64,000 nt of DNA from Limoniibacter endophyticus (GCF_014652835.1 NZ_BMZO01000003.1:334076-398075); one strand, 5' to 3'. Shown: positions 26,710-36,671, counted from the stretch's first letter. Notes: generated by a model from the letters alone, not told the origin. Numbers and translations are program-made.

Positions 26710-27705
26710 TTACTGCGCGTCGAATTGGTAGGCCACGGGGACGAAGCGGAAGCCTTCGTCAAGTTTCTCTGCATAACCCACCGACGGGAAAGGCATGTGA
26801 TAGCCGATGAAAGGAATGCGCTCCTCAGCGATCTGGTCGAATACCTTGTGACGGGAGGCGGCAGCAGCCTGCTTGTCCATATCAAAGCGCACTTCCCAAT
26901 CCGGACGCTGTAGGGAAAGCACGAAGTGATTTGCGGTGTCTGCGGTTAGCATCAGCGCTTTTCCAGCCGACTCGACACGGAAGATCATGTGGCCCGGCGT
27001 ATGACCGAAAGCCTCATGCGCCGTGATACCCGGCACCACTTCCGAGCCTTCGTTGAGGAAGGTGAGCTTTTCTTCCAGTGGCACGACGTTCTTCAACACA
27101 GACTGATGATTGCCTTCGGCGGGAGTGCCAGCGCGGGCAGGGTCCTTCCAGAAGGCATATTCAGCCTCGCCAGTGACATAACGGGCATTTGGGAATGTCG
27201 GCCTGCCTTGTTCCATCAGCCCGGAAATATGATCACCATGCAGATGGGTAAGAACGACGATGGTTACGTCTTCTGGCGTGATGCCATGCTGGGCGAGTCC
27301 CTCCAGAAGCTTTCCGCTACCCGCTTCTCGGCCGGCTTCACCAAAGCCGGTATCGAACAGGATCTTCTGGGAGCCGGTATCGACGAGGACGGGCGAGAAG
27401 CCGTTTACGGATTTGTCCGCGGGGAGAAAGTTTGCTTCAAGGAGCGCGGCCACGGTTTCCGGCGTCTGGTTCATGCCAAAGGTTTCTCCGGGATTTTCCA
27501 TCGGCCGAATGCCGTCCTGCAAAACCAGTATATTGAAATTGCCAAGTGGGAATTCGTAGGTACGCACACGTGTCTTCATATTGGCTCCTTGGGCGGCTTT
27601 GGGAGAGGTTTGTGCGAACGCAAGGCTGATCGGCATGGCGCTTGCCAGAAGACCGGCAATGCTGGCTCCTAGAACCGTGCGACGAGACATTTCCAGTTTG
27701 GGCAT
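26710..27705 (-). CDS. Tat-exported MBL-fold metallohydrolase
   Basis: A 331-residue metallo-beta-lactamase-fold hydrolase. The N terminus has a twin-arginine signal (SRRTVLGASIAGLLASAMP, about 7-25) with a likely cleavage after AFAQ (about 31). The zinc site is seen in THLHGDH (153-159), the FDTGFGEAG block, FGHTPGH and further His/Asp. The start ATG 27705 follows AAGGATAAGG. It resembles enzymes annotated as quorum-quenching lactonases or arylsulfatase-type MBLs; the substrate is not known. It is divergent from an MFS pump gene. Confidence 0.85.
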   Translation of the reverse strand: MPKLEMSRRTVLGASIAGLLASAMPISLAFAQTSPKAAQGANMKTRVRTYEFPLGNFNILVLQDGIRPMENPGETFGMNQTPETVAALLEANFLPADKSVNGFSPVLVDTGSQKILFDTGFGEAGREAGSGKLLEGLAQHGITPEDVTIVVLTHLHGDHISGLMEQGRPTFPNARYVTGEAEYAFWKDPARAGTPAEGNHQSVLKNVVPLEEKLTFLNEGSEVVPGITAHEAFGHTPGHMIFRVESAGKALMLTADTANHFVLSLQRPDWEVRFDMDKQAAAASRHKVFDQIAEERIPFIGYHMPFPSVGYAEKLDEGFRFVPVAYQFDAQ

Positions 27706-27901
27706 CGCCTTATCCTTTTCAAGAAGCAGGCTGGGAAGATCGATTGAAATATAGCGCAGTCCTAAGCCGAAATAAGACGGTTTCGCGTGACTGCTCTTCA
27801 CGGATCGGTGAAGAAAACTTTGTACCAGCAGCGACATTCCCTTACGGCATTCGTGAAAACACGCTAGAGCAAATCCGTCCCCGCCGAAAGCTTGCATCCG
27901 A

Positions 27902-29308
27902 ATGAACCGTGTTGTCCCGATCATCCTCGCCGTCGCCCTCTTCATGGAGAACATGGATTCAACGGTGATCGCGACGTCTCTTCCGGCCATTGCCGCCGAT
28001 CTGGGCACAAGCCCTATCGCGCTGAAACTGGCTTTGACCGCTTACATGGTGTCGCTGGCAATCTTCATCCCGATTAGTGGCTTCATGGCAGACAAGATCG
28101 GTGCAAAACGGCTTTTTCGCTGCGCCATCGGTGTGTTTTTGATCGGCTCTATCGCCTGCGCCCTGTCGAATTCTCTGGGCAGTTTCGTTCTCGCGCGCTT
28201 TCTGCAGGGCATGGGCGGGGCCATGATGACGCCCGTGGCGCGTCTTGTACTGGTGCGTTCAACACCACGTGACCAGCTTATTGCCGCCATGGCCTGGCTG
28301 ACCATTCCCGCCCTGATCGGCCCCATGGCCGGCCCGCCTGTCGGCGGGTTCGTGACGACCTATTTTTCCTGGCACTGGATCTTCATCATCAATGTACCGA
28401 TAGGCATTCTCGGCATCTATCTCTCTGGGCGCTATCTGCCGGAGATCGAGAGCGTCGACCCGGGACGCAAGCTCGATTGGCTGGGCTTTGCCATGGTGGC
28501 AATTGCGGCGTCCGGTGTCGTGTTCGGCCTTTCAGTAATCTCATTGCCCGCATTGCCGCCGGTCGTCGGGTTCATTGCGCTTGTTATTGGACTGGTGGCC
28601 CTGATGCTCTACATGGCCTACGCGCGCCGGAACCCTGCGCCCATCCTCGATTTGCGCCTTTTCCGTAATCCGAGCTTCCGTGCTGCAATCGTCGGCGGTA
28701 CGCTGTTTCGGATAGGCATAGGCGCGGTGCCGTTTCTCCTGCCGCTTCTATTGCAGATCGTGTTCGGGCTGGACCCGTTCCAGTCTGGTCTCGTGACCTT
28801 CATCACGGCGGCAGGTGCCTTTTCGATGAAATTTCTAGCGCCGAAGCTATTGCGTATCCTGGGCTTTCGAACGGTTCTGTTGAGCGCCACCTTGATCAGC
28901 ACGGTTCTGGTCGCGGCGAACGGACAGTTCCACCCGGGCCTGTCCTACATCGTCATCATGCCGCTGCTCTACTTCGCTGGCTTTCTGCGCTCGCTCTTTT
29001 TTACCTCTGCGAATGCTCTGGTCTTCGCCGATGTCAACTCGGAGGAAACAGGTAATGCGACGGCCATCAGCGCGACCATGCAGCAGATTTCACTCGCGCT
29101 CGGCGTTGCCTTCGGTGGAACAGTGCTGGAGATTGCCACCCATGCGGGGGGCGGTGAGATGACGCAAAGATCGTTCTTCTGGGCCTTTACGGCGATGGCC
29201 GTCATCACGGTCTCGGCCTCGCTTTCCTTCCTGCGTCTGCCAGCCGATGCCGGCAGCACCGTATCGGGGCACGGCGCTGGCAGGACACCGACGCAGGAGA
29301 ACGGCTAG
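27902..29308 (+). CDS. MFS transporter, DHA2 (14-helix) type
   Basis: A 468-residue major-facilitator protein with about 14 transmembrane segments, the DHA2 drug:H+ antiporter layout. Motif A-like [13 protein letters not shown] lies after helix 2 and motif C-like [15 protein letters not shown] in helix 5. The start ATG has no strong ribosome site. It probably exports a toxic or foreign compound; the specificity is unknown. The last 4 bases overlap the end of the convergent rlmE. Confidence 0.88.
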   Translation: MNRVVPIILAVALFMENMDSTVIATSLPAIAADLGTSPIALKLALTAYMVSLAIFIPISGFMADKIGAKRLFRCAIGVFLIGSIACALSNSLGSFVLARFLQGMGGAMMTPVARLVLVRSTPRDQLIAAMAWLTIPALIGPMAGPPVGGFVTTYFSWHWIFIINVPIGILGIYLSGRYLPEIESVDPGRKLDWLGFAMVAIAASGVVFGLSVISLPALPPVVGFIALVIGLVALMLYMAYARRNPAPILDLRLFRNPSFRAAIVGGTLFRIGIGAVPFLLPLLLQIVFGLDPFQSGLVTFITAAGAFSMKFLAPKLLRILGFRTVLLSATLISTVLVAANGQFHPGLSYIVIMPLLYFAGFLRSLFFTSANALVFADVNSEETGNATAISATMQQISLALGVAFGGTVLEIATHAGGGEMTQRSFFWAFTAMAVITVSASLSFLRLPADAGSTVSGHGAGRTPTQENG

Positions 29309-30030
29309 GCTTCTTCCGCGTCGTCTGTTTCAGGCGCTTCCTGGCGGCCCTTAAAATCCTTGGCAAGCAGGTACAGTTCGACTGACTCGTCCCTCGATGC
29401 CGGGGGCTTGATATGCTGTACACTTCGGAAATTACGTTTCAACAGGTCGAGAAGCGCGTTTTCTGTTCCGCCTTGGAAGGTTTTTGCCAAGAAATGCCCG
29501 CCGGGCTTCAGCACCGATACCGCGAAATCGGCCGCGATCTCGCATAGATGCATGGTGCGGATATGATCCGTGCGGCGGTGACCGGTCGTTGGTGCCGCCA
29601 TGTCCGAGAGCACGATATCGGGGGCACCGCCTAGCGTTTTCATCAGCCGATCAGGTGCGGAATCATCGAGGAAGTCGAGTTCCAGGATGGTGGCGCCGGG
29701 AACTGGATCCACAGGCAGATAGTCGATGCCGACCACACGTACATCTTCTGGCGTCGAACGCACGCGCGCCGCTGCGACCTGGCACCAGCCGCCAGGCGCT
29801 GCACCGAGGTCGACCACGCGCTGACCTGGCTTGAGCAGTTTATGCTTGTCATCGATCTCGGTCAGCTTGTAGGCCGCGCGCGAGCGATAGCCGTCCGCCT
29901 TGGAACGCTGCACATAAGGATCGTTCAGATGGCGCTCAAGCCAGCGACGTGAGGAGGGTTTGAGCTTATTGTTTTTCTTGAGTTTGGTGCGCACTACGCG
30001 CGCGCCACTTCCCTTAACGGGCTTTTTCAT
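29305..30030 (-). CDS. rlmE: 23S rRNA 2'-O-methyltransferase RlmE (FtsJ/RrmJ)
   Basis: RlmE, 241 residues, methylates the 2'-OH of U2552 in 23S rRNA using SAM. The SAM motif [15 protein letters not shown] and the catalytic K-D-K-E set ([32 protein letters not shown]) are all seen. A basic N-terminal tail (about 1-30, [15 protein letters not shown]) fits RNA binding. Its start lies 17 bases inside the end of the Ppx/GppA gene, so the two are co-transcribed. Confidence 0.95.
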   Translation of the reverse strand: MKKPVKGSGARVVRTKLKKNNKLKPSSRRWLERHLNDPYVQRSKADGYRSRAAYKLTEIDDKHKLLKPGQRVVDLGAAPGGWCQVAAARVRSTPEDVRVVGIDYLPVDPVPGATILELDFLDDSAPDRLMKTLGGAPDIVLSDMAAPTTGHRRTDHIRTMHLCEIAADFAVSVLKPGGHFLAKTFQGGTENALLDLLKRNFRSVQHIKPPASRDESVELYLLAKDFKGRQEAPETDDAEEA

Positions 30031-31411
30031 GAGCCGGTCTCTTCTGTCTGCTGCCGCCGCGCCGCCAGGCGCCGGAATCGGCCATCAGTTCGGTCAAAAT
30101 TCCTTCGCGCAACCCGCGATCCGCAACACGAAGACGCTCGGATGGCCAGGTCTGGCGAATGGCTTCCAAAATGGCACAGCCAGCCAGCACGAGATCGGCT
30201 CGGTCATTGCCGATACAGGCATTTTGTCGTCTGGCCTCGAAATCCCAGCCCAGCAATGTTTCGATCATCGCGTCGACATCCCTGTTTTCCATCCACAGCC
30301 CGTCGACGCGTCGGCGATCGTAGCGGGCAAGGCCAAGATGAATGCCGGCAATCGTTGTCACGGTACCGGACGTCCCGAGCAGATGGAAATTCTTGCCCTT
30401 TATCAGATGCGCGAGCCGATCCTTGCCCTTGAAGCGAGCGAGGTGACCCAGCACATCGTCTACCATGGCCTGAAAAATTTCCGGCGTAACGTCGCGCCCG
30501 CCGAAACGCTCAGCCAGCGTAACCACGCCAACCGGCAGCGATGTCCATGAGACGATATGGTCGGCGAGCCGTCCACTACGGCGTCGAGATAGATCAACGA
30601 GCGCAATCTCCGAAGATCCGCCACCTATATCGAACAGCACCACCCCATCCGTATCGCGTGTCACCAGCGGACTGCATCCGGCTACAGCAAGGCGCGCCTC
30701 CGTGCCGCGGTCGATGATCTCAAGGTCAAGCCCGGTTTCGGAACGCACACGCTGCAAGAATTCGGCACCGTTCTCGGCTGCGCGGCAAGCCTCCGTTGCG
30801 ATCAGGCGCTGGCGTTTGATGCTGCGCCCCTGGAGCTTTCCTGCGCACGCTTTCAGCGCCTCTACCGCGCGATCCATTGCGGCCTCGCTCAGGCGTCCGC
30901 TAGCGGAGAGCCCCTCGCCAAGCCGTACTATGCGCGAAAACGCATCCACGACGCGGAAGCGGCCTGGTTTGGAAGGCACGGCTATCAGCAGGCGGCAATT
31001 ATTCGTGCCGAGATCAAGCGCCGCAAAAGCATCGTTCGTAGCCTCCGAACCGGCGGCGGCAGAGAACGTAACCGCTTCGGCATGCTTGCGGGTGGTGGCT
31101 TTTGCCTGCTGCCCGCTTCCCGCAGCAGCCGTTTGCTCGCCATCGCGCGCGAAAACTCTGCCGCGGCCGCGGCGCTTTCTCTTTCGCGGTTTGCGGAATT
31201 CCGCCTTGGGAGGTCCGTCCTCGTGCCCGGATTGCGCCTTCTGTGGCGTACCAGGATGCCGCGGCTGCTTCTCGGATGCCTTCTTGCGAGAGGAGGACCG
31301 GCGGTTGGCCTTTCTCCTGCGGGCAGGGCGATCCGTCGCTTTTGCATTCGCGTCACGATCTGCCGGTCCTCCGACTGTAGGCCTTTCGGCCCGAATATCG
31401 GAGTCGGTCAC
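30014..31411 (-). CDS. Ppx/GppA-family phosphatase with basic N-terminal extension
   Basis: A 465-residue Ppx/GppA-type exopolyphosphatase or guanosine pentaphosphatase. The ASKHA core starts near residue 129 ([16 protein letters not shown]); [14 protein letters not shown] and [13 protein letters not shown] are further signatures. The first ~125 residues are low-complexity, Arg/Lys-rich ([29 protein letters not shown]) and are not part of the enzyme fold. The GTG start 31411 has AAGGA 7 bases upstream. It overlaps rlmE, with which it may share stringent-response or ribosome-linked regulation. The exact substrate is undecided. Confidence 0.88.
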   Translation of the reverse strand: MTDSDIRAERPTVGGPADRDANAKATDRPARRRKANRRSSSRKKASEKQPRHPGTPQKAQSGHEDGPPKAEFRKPRKRKRRGRGRVFARDGEQTAAAGSGQQAKATTRKHAEAVTFSAAAGSEATNDAFAALDLGTNNCRLLIAVPSKPGRFRVVDAFSRIVRLGEGLSASGRLSEAAMDRAVEALKACAGKLQGRSIKRQRLIATEACRAAENGAEFLQRVRSETGLDLEIIDRGTEARLAVAGCSPLVTRDTDGVVLFDIGGGSSEIALVDLSRRRSGRLADHIVSWTSLPVGVVTLAERFGGRDVTPEIFQAMVDDVLGHLARFKGKDRLAHLIKGKNFHLLGTSGTVTTIAGIHLGLARYDRRRVDGLWMENRDVDAMIETLLGWDFEARRQNACIGNDRADLVLAGCAILEAIRQTWPSERLRVADRGLREGILTELMADSGAWRRGGSRQKRPAHEKAR

Positions 31412-31773
31412 TATTAATCCTTACATGCACGGCAGCAGTCAGGTTCGACGCGCCAGAGCCAGAGAGTGTGTGTTGGCGCGATAGTAGCAGCAGCGGTGCT
31501 GATGACCAAGGCCCATTCTGTGCGCGAGAAACCAAACCGCGCGATCGACGGTCGAAGACGGGTGGTTTCCCGTCGATTTTAACGACTTGTCCGGATCGTG
31601 AAGCTAGACAAGGAACCTGAACGCATTGCGCGCGAGAGCATTAGGACCCATCTTGCGGGAGCGGCCGCGCGGGCGCCGGGTTGAAGGAGAAAGCACCTGG
31701 GATAAGGTGCGACGAAACGGCGGATGAAAGAACGCCCCGCCGCTTTGTGGGATTTGAGCAGGAGCAGGAAGGC
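31412..31773. other. 362-base intergenic region
   Basis: Lies between the divergent Ppx/GppA and UPF0104 genes. It should hold both promoters; I see no convincing gene, repeat or strong operator. One open frame (31681 onward) is just the 5' extension of the UPF0104 gene. Confidence 0.6.
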
Positions 31774-32733
31774 ATGAGACTGAAAGACTATGTTTGGCCA
31801 GCGATAGGATTTGCTGCAGTCGCTGTGTCGGCATGGCTTTTGTATAAGGAATTGCGCGGAATTTCATACGACGATCTGGAGGCGGCCTTTGTTGCGATTC
31901 CGGTTCGCAACTGGATATTTTCCGGCCTCTGCACAGTTTTTGCTTATGCCGCGCTGGCTGGATATGACCATATTGCGTTGGCCCATCTGGGCAGGCGTAT
32001 CCCGTTTTTGTTCATCTCGCTCTGTTCCTTCACGACCTACGCGCTCTCCCACAATATCGGCGGCTCCGTTGTCTCGGGAGGAGTGATTCGCTACAGGGCC
32101 TATTCCTCCCGCGGGCTCACCATGAGCGAAGTAGGTGTTCTGGTCGCCTTTTGTTCGTTCACATTTGCGCTATCCATGGTTTTTCTGGCGGGGCTCGTCC
32201 TGCTTGTTCAACCCTGGCTGCTTAGCCGCTACTTTGAAGACTTGCCTCATGGTGCGGCCACCGGGCTTGCGTTCTTTTTACTGGGTCTGGTCGCGCTCTA
32301 TATTTTTGTCAGCTACATGCGTCCGCGTCCGCGTCGCATCTTCGGAAAGTGGCTGCGCTTCCCGCGCTTGCGCGTGGTGTGGCGTCAGTTGCTTGTCGGG
32401 CCGCTGGAACTGATCGCTGCCGCAGCAATCATCTATTTCGCATTGCCGGAAACCGGCAATCCCGGCTTTGTGACCGTTCTCGGCATCTTTATCATTTCCT
32501 TTGGCGTTGCACTGCTTTCGCATGCCCCAGGGGGCTTAGGCGTGCTGGAATTCGTCTTTGTGACCGGCCTGCCGGAAATCCCCGCAGCCGACGTGGTTGC
32601 GGCTCTCCTGGTATTCAGGCTCTTCTATCTGCTGATCCCGTTTCTTCTCTCACTTGCCATCATTGTTGTCTTTGAGCGCGGCCAGCTTATTGCCAAGCTT
32701 CGCCCCGGCAGACCCCGTGCAAGCGAGCCGTAA
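31774..32733 (+). CDS. UPF0104 / lysylphosphatidylglycerol synthase-like membrane protein
   Basis: A 319-residue multi-helix protein of the LPG_synthase_TM (UPF0104) family, the flippase-like membrane part of MprF without its catalytic domain. Seven or eight helices are visible, with the family block TTYALSHNIGGSVVSGGVIRYRAY and the late HAPGGLGVLE segment. The start ATG 31774 follows AGGAAGG. The lipid or sugar-lipid substrate is unknown. A second member of the family lies at 46866-47741. Confidence 0.85.
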   Translation: MRLKDYVWPAIGFAAVAVSAWLLYKELRGISYDDLEAAFVAIPVRNWIFSGLCTVFAYAALAGYDHIALAHLGRRIPFLFISLCSFTTYALSHNIGGSVVSGGVIRYRAYSSRGLTMSEVGVLVAFCSFTFALSMVFLAGLVLLVQPWLLSRYFEDLPHGAATGLAFFLLGLVALYIFVSYMRPRPRRIFGKWLRFPRLRVVWRQLLVGPLELIAAAAIIYFALPETGNPGFVTVLGIFIISFGVALLSHAPGGLGVLEFVFVTGLPEIPAADVVAALLVFRLFYLLIPFLLSLAIIVVFERGQLIAKLRPGRPRASEP

Positions 32734-32751
32734 GGCCGTAGGCGTTGTTTA

Positions 32752-32850
32752 TCAGTGCAAATGCCTGTTCTGCAGGCTGCACAGGAAAAGTGCGATCGCT
32801 GCGCTTACGATAATGAAATCGAGCAATGCAATGTGGCGCAGAAAGTCCAT
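32752..32850 (-). CDS. Small single-helix membrane protein, hypothetical
   Basis: A 32-residue open frame (MDFLRHIALLDFIIVSAAIA... ending NRHLH) with one predicted transmembrane helix (about 8-26) and a strong ribosome site GAGGAGGAG 8 bases before its ATG. No homologue is recognised. The helix plus good ribosome site make it a plausible small membrane protein, but conservation would be needed to prove it. Confidence 0.4.
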   Translation of the reverse strand: MDFLRHIALLDFIIVSAAIALFLCSLQNRHLH

Positions 32851-33154
32851 GTTCAGCTCCTCCTCTGAAGATGGTCTCGCAAGTGTCAAAGTCCTCACGC
32901 TTGCGAGGAAATATGCAATTCCCAACGCGCTGATCGGCCCGATATGGAATTGCGGATAAAACGACCCGGACCTCCTTCCGGGCAAGGCAGGTTTTGGATA
33001 TCCAGCCTTTAGTTACAAGCTATACTTGCGAGAAAAGTTCCACAAGCGGGCAGATGGCCATGTATTGATGCGCTGCACTGCCGCGCAATGAAGATATGGA
33101 ACGATCTGCCTCGGACGCTGCCGCAAGACAGGACATCTACTTTACGACGCCGGC

Positions 33155-33316
33155 TTATTCCGGCGCAGGGCATGGCGTTTGGCCCTTGAACTCACGTGAC
33201 AGGCAACCGGCGCGGTCGAAGCTTTCCCCGGCTGTTTGCACTGCTTTTCCGGCCCCGCATGCGCTCACCAGCAATGCGACGGTCAGGAGGAGCGAGAAGC
33301 GAATCGTCAAACACAT
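33155..33316 (-). CDS. Small lipoprotein
   Basis: A 53-residue putative lipoprotein. A short basic start and hydrophobic helix (MCLTIRFSLLLTVALL) end in the lipobox LVSAC (Cys about 20), after which the mature part is 33 residues with two further Cys. The start ATG 33316 has AAGGG upstream. It resembles small entericidin-like lipoproteins; the function is unknown. It lies just before tRNA-Gln, on the opposite strand. Confidence 0.6.
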   Translation of the reverse strand: MCLTIRFSLLLTVALLVSACGAGKAVQTAGESFDRAGCLSREFKGQTPCPAPE

Positions 33317-33460
33317 GGAATACCCTTCGGCGGCTGTCATTTTTTTGGCACTAAGCGCTTGCACCTTGGCCATTATGTGCTATTACGCAGCCCGACGCGA
33401 GGCGCTGCTGATCAATTTGCACCCGCCGCGTCTCATTGCGGTCTCACCGGCCGCATCTGC

Positions 33461-33534
33461 TGGGGAATAGGTTAACGGTAGACCCACGGACTCTGACTCC
33501 GTTAGTCCTGGTTCGAATCCAGGTTCCCCAGCCA
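33461..33534 (+). tRNA. tRNA-Gln (anticodon CTG)
   Basis: A full cloverleaf: acceptor TGGGGAA / TTCCCCA, anticodon stem ACGGA / TCCGT around the loop CTCTGAC with anticodon CTG (33493-33495), T-arm CCTGG-TTCGAAT-CCAGG, discriminator G and an encoded CCA (33532-33534). It is on the plus strand. An integrase relic begins 88 bases downstream, which marks this tRNA as an integration target. Confidence 0.97.
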
Positions 33535-33622
33535 ATTTCTTCGTTTTAATTCAATAACTTAGCTCCATGTCGCCAGTGCTGGGAACGACCCCACGCTGCA
33601 CCCCACAAAGGGCGCTTTGGCG

Positions 33623-34027
33623 ATGTCAACTTATCTGCGGCGCGAAGCTGGTTCCTACTTCTTCCACCGGCGTGTACCCACCCCTCTCCAGGCTCGCCTC
33701 GGTTAGACCGAGATATACCGCTCCTTAAAGACCAGGGTGCAAAGAACAGCCAGAGCGCGAGCCGCGCACCTGTTCATTACCACTGAGAAGCTGTTCGGGG
33801 TGCTGACGAATGAAGAACACGATGAATTCCCTTTGACTGACGACATCCGGGTCGCAGTCCGCTGGTGGCTGGATACTCCTAGAAGCAAGGCTCAAGAAGA
33901 GCGCTATTCCGGTTTCCAATACGGCCAGATTCGGCGCGTATCGCCTGAGGCGCGAGGTCCTATTCAAAGCCCCTTCGGATCTGGCTGGGGCCGGAATTGC
34001 CCTCGACAAAATTGTGCGCGAATGTAG
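33623..34027 (+). pseudogene. Truncated tyrosine-recombinase integrase (DUF6538 N-terminal region)
   Basis: An integrase relic. The first 27 codons (MSTYLRREAGSYFFHRRVPTPLQARLG) match the DUF6538 N-terminal domain of tRNA-targeting tyrosine integrases. An in-frame TAG (33704-33706) follows where a Lys is usual, and reading continues in the same frame as TEIYRSLKTR-x-QR-TARARAAHLF. It then reads through TDDIRVAVRWWLDT to 34027. The whole catalytic C-terminal domain with the R-H-R-Y residues is missing. It is therefore not active, but its position behind tRNA-Gln shows a past integration event. Confidence 0.8.
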
Positions 34028-34091
34028 CGCATGTAATCGACTAGCGGAGCTCTCATTGAAAAAGCCGAGCAAACAAAACTGGGAAGTGGAT

Positions 34092-34997
34092 ATGAAGCTC
34101 ATCCACTTCTCTGCTTTTCGGGCAGTGATGCTGACGGGCACGGTGAGTGCGGCGGCAGAATTGATAGGACGTAGCCAGCCAGCGGTGAGCAGGCTTCTGG
34201 ACAAGCTGGAGGCTGAGCTAGGCGTTACGCTGTTCGAGCGTCGGAAGGGGCTGATAACGCCTACCTCGATAGCGCATCTTCTCCTCGATGAAATCGATCG
34301 TGCCTATACGTCACTCGATTCCTTGCGTAATTTTGCGGCCAGAGTTGCAGAGGGCGAAACCAGCCGTATCACGACGGCGGTCATGCCCGCTCTCGGCATC
34401 AGTTTCATGCCGTGGGCGTTGAAGAAATTCAAAGAGGAATGGCCGCAGACCCGTGTCCACATGAGCATACGCCTTTCTGCAAAAATCGAAGAATGGGCGG
34501 CTTCGCAGCAGCTTGATTTCGGTCTCGCCGAACTTCCTTTTCGCAGGTCCGGCTTTCAGACGGAGATTTTCAGCGACGCTCCCTATATTGCAGCGGTGCC
34601 GAAGGGGCATCCGCTTGCCGCGCGCGACAAGATTGAGCCGCAAGACCTGCGCGGCCATCCATTCGTCTCTTTTGCTTCATTTACTGCGGCAGGCCCGATC
34701 ATCGCTCAGGCATTTCGAAGTGCCGGCGAAAAGCTCGACCCGGCCTACGAGATCACAATTTCTGCAGCGGCGTATGAATTCGCCAAGATCGGATTGGCAA
34801 TTGCACTCATCGATCCCTATACGGCGATCCACCAATTAGACGATCGTGTCACCCTTGTGCCGTTCCATCCCAAGATTCCGTTCAACGTAGCACTGTTGCG
34901 GCCATATTCCCGCCCGCAAAGTCGCGTTTCGGAAGCTCTTCTTGGACTTTTGAGAATCGAACGCGACACGATGCTGGCGAAACTGCCACGCCTATAA
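34092..34997 (+). CDS. LysR-family regulator of the catabolic module
   Basis: A 301-residue LysR regulator. An N-terminal winged helix (about 3-60, FRAVMLTGTVSAAAELIGRSQPAVSRLLDKLEAELG) is followed by a substrate-binding domain (about 90-295). The start ATG 34092 has GGAAG 6 bases before it. The N-terminal sequence looks like the OccR/NocR group that controls opine genes. It precedes, in the same direction, an amino-acid ABC transporter and flavin enzymes, which it probably activates on binding their substrate. Confidence 0.9.
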   Translation: MKLIHFSAFRAVMLTGTVSAAAELIGRSQPAVSRLLDKLEAELGVTLFERRKGLITPTSIAHLLLDEIDRAYTSLDSLRNFAARVAEGETSRITTAVMPALGISFMPWALKKFKEEWPQTRVHMSIRLSAKIEEWAASQQLDFGLAELPFRRSGFQTEIFSDAPYIAAVPKGHPLAARDKIEPQDLRGHPFVSFASFTAAGPIIAQAFRSAGEKLDPAYEITISAAAYEFAKIGLAIALIDPYTAIHQLDDRVTLVPFHPKIPFNVALLRPYSRPQSRVSEALLGLLRIERDTMLAKLPRL

Positions 34998-35009
34998 TGC
35001 GTCAATATA

Positions 35010-35033
35010 GGTAGCTGGCAAAATCCAGCTACC
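35010..35033. terminator. Hairpin after the LysR gene
   Basis: GGTAGCTGG / CCAGCTACC is a perfect 9-bp stem with a 6-base loop, 12 bases after the LysR stop. No T-run follows, so it may be a weak terminator or an operator for the next gene. Confidence 0.45.
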
Positions 35034-35044
35034 ATGTTCTCTAT

Positions 35045-35059
35045 ATGCGTTTATTGCAT
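35045..35059. promoter_or_regulatory. Candidate LysR box
   Basis: ATGC-N7-GCAT contains the T-N11-A pattern typical of LysR operators. It lies about 80 bases upstream of the first enzyme gene of the catabolic module and overlaps a second palindrome (TGCATAATGCA). Confidence 0.4.
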
Positions 35060-35139
35060 AATGCAGGCCAGTTTTTCTATTTTGAGCATTCAGGAATTGC
35101 TGCTGTACTCGCCTCGCGTTGAGTAGGGGCACAGTTTTG

Positions 35140-36645
35140 ATGAGTGCAGAAACCGAGCAGTGCGAACAGTTTGAGGTGATCGTCATTGGTGGCGGCATCA
35201 ACGGCACCAGTGCCGCCCGTGAACTCAGTGCGGCGGGCTACAAGATACTCCTCGTTGAGAAGGATGATCTGGCGAGCGGTGCATCAAGCCGGTCATCTAG
35301 AATATTGCATTGCGGCCTGCGGTATTTTGAGACCAGCCGGCCCGTGCGTACCTTCGCAAGCTCGCCGTTCAAACTCAAGAATGCCGTTTCCATGGCGCGC
35401 GATGCCATGAGCGCTCGTGAGGAACTGGTTCGCCTCCAGCCTGAACGCTGCAAGCCATTTACAATGTGTTTTCCGCTCTATGAGAAGGACGAATTGCGCG
35501 GATGGCATCTGGATATAGGCTTTTCATTGCTCAAACGTCTTGGTGCGACCGGCTTACCTTTAGATTATAAACGGCACAAAAGCGGTTTCGATCAGATCGT
35601 TCCTTTAGCGAAGGACCTGCGAGACCGCGATCAGTTGAAATCGATCGCCACTTATCGAGAATACATTATAGATTGGCCTGACCGACTTTGTGTCGATGCG
35701 GCACTCGATGCTGAACGTGTTGGCGCGGACATCCGGCTGTTCACGCATGCGGACATCCGGGGGAAGAGGCCGAATGGCTCATGGCAGGTTGATCTTCGGT
35801 CCGCTTCTGGCCTGAGCAGTGCCTGTGCACCGATCATTCTCAATATGGCCGGTACTTGGATCGACGACGTCGTACGTCCGCTGTCTGATGAGAAAAATCA
35901 GCGCTTCGTTTATGGAACAAAGGGATCGCATATACTCGTCCGGCTACCCGAATATTATAGCGGATACGGTGTCGCCGCACTCAACAGGCTGGGGATGCCG
36001 ATTTATTGCCTGCCTTTCCGTGACAATCTTTTTCATATCGGCCCAACGGAAACTTATTTCGAGGGTGATGCTTGCGGTGTCGCTGCTGACGATAGCGATG
36101 TCGATTTTCTGCTGGACGAGATCAATTTCCTTCTGCCGGGCCTGCATCTGTCGAAACACGACATCGAATTTACATGGGCGGGCGTGCGGCCTCTAACGTT
36201 CAATCCAAACAATCCTCATGGGGACCGCGTTCGTCAAATCCACGATCTAAAATCGATTGGGTGTCCGGGTATTTATGCCATGACGGCCGGCCCGGTCATG
36301 AGCCATATGAGTGCCGGCAGAGAATTGCTGGAACTTGTGAAAGCAAATCTTCCTAAGCGAAACGGTGAGGCCTCAAGGGGTGGCATGGTTCGGGTCGGCA
36401 AGACCGACCTGTCATCATTTCGAGACTACGTCGCGCATGAGCATGCCCGCGATCTGAAAGGCATCTTCTATACCCGTAGCGGAATCGCCTGGGGCCAGCA
36501 CATAGACAGGAACACTGCCGCGAAGGCGGCCAGTGAAATCGCTGATCTGCTCGGATGGGAGCCGGAACAGGTGGAGCGAGAAGTGGACAGGTTTCTGACA
36601 TTCCAGAGGAACGTGCATCGTTCAGGGGCAGTAGAACCATCATAA
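35140..36645 (+). CDS. FAD-dependent oxidoreductase, GlpD-like
   Basis: A 501-residue flavoprotein of the glycerol-3-phosphate dehydrogenase (GlpD) family. The FAD-binding motif VIVIGGGINGTSAARE is at 14-29, followed by the FAD-contact block ASGASSRSSRILHCGLRYFE. The C-terminal part (about 390-495) resembles the GlpD C domain. I set the start at ATG 35140; the TTG 7 codons earlier is less likely. A true glycerol-3-phosphate role is doubtful because it heads an amino-acid uptake operon; it more likely oxidises the imported substrate or a product of it. Confidence 0.82.
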   Translation: MSAETEQCEQFEVIVIGGGINGTSAARELSAAGYKILLVEKDDLASGASSRSSRILHCGLRYFETSRPVRTFASSPFKLKNAVSMARDAMSAREELVRLQPERCKPFTMCFPLYEKDELRGWHLDIGFSLLKRLGATGLPLDYKRHKSGFDQIVPLAKDLRDRDQLKSIATYREYIIDWPDRLCVDAALDAERVGADIRLFTHADIRGKRPNGSWQVDLRSASGLSSACAPIILNMAGTWIDDVVRPLSDEKNQRFVYGTKGSHILVRLPEYYSGYGVAALNRLGMPIYCLPFRDNLFHIGPTETYFEGDACGVAADDSDVDFLLDEINFLLPGLHLSKHDIEFTWAGVRPLTFNPNNPHGDRVRQIHDLKSIGCPGIYAMTAGPVMSHMSAGRELLELVKANLPKRNGEASRGGMVRVGKTDLSSFRDYVAHEHARDLKGIFYTRSGIAWGQHIDRNTAAKAASEIADLLGWEPEQVEREVDRFLTFQRNVHRSGAVEPS

Positions 36646-36671
36646 CAAATATAAAAGAGGAGTGAACTGAA

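Noticed and set aside
35140..36645. Glycerol-3-phosphate dehydrogenase GlpD
   Set aside because: The family fold fits, but the gene heads an amino-acid transporter operon with no glycerol genes nearby, so the specific name is not supported.
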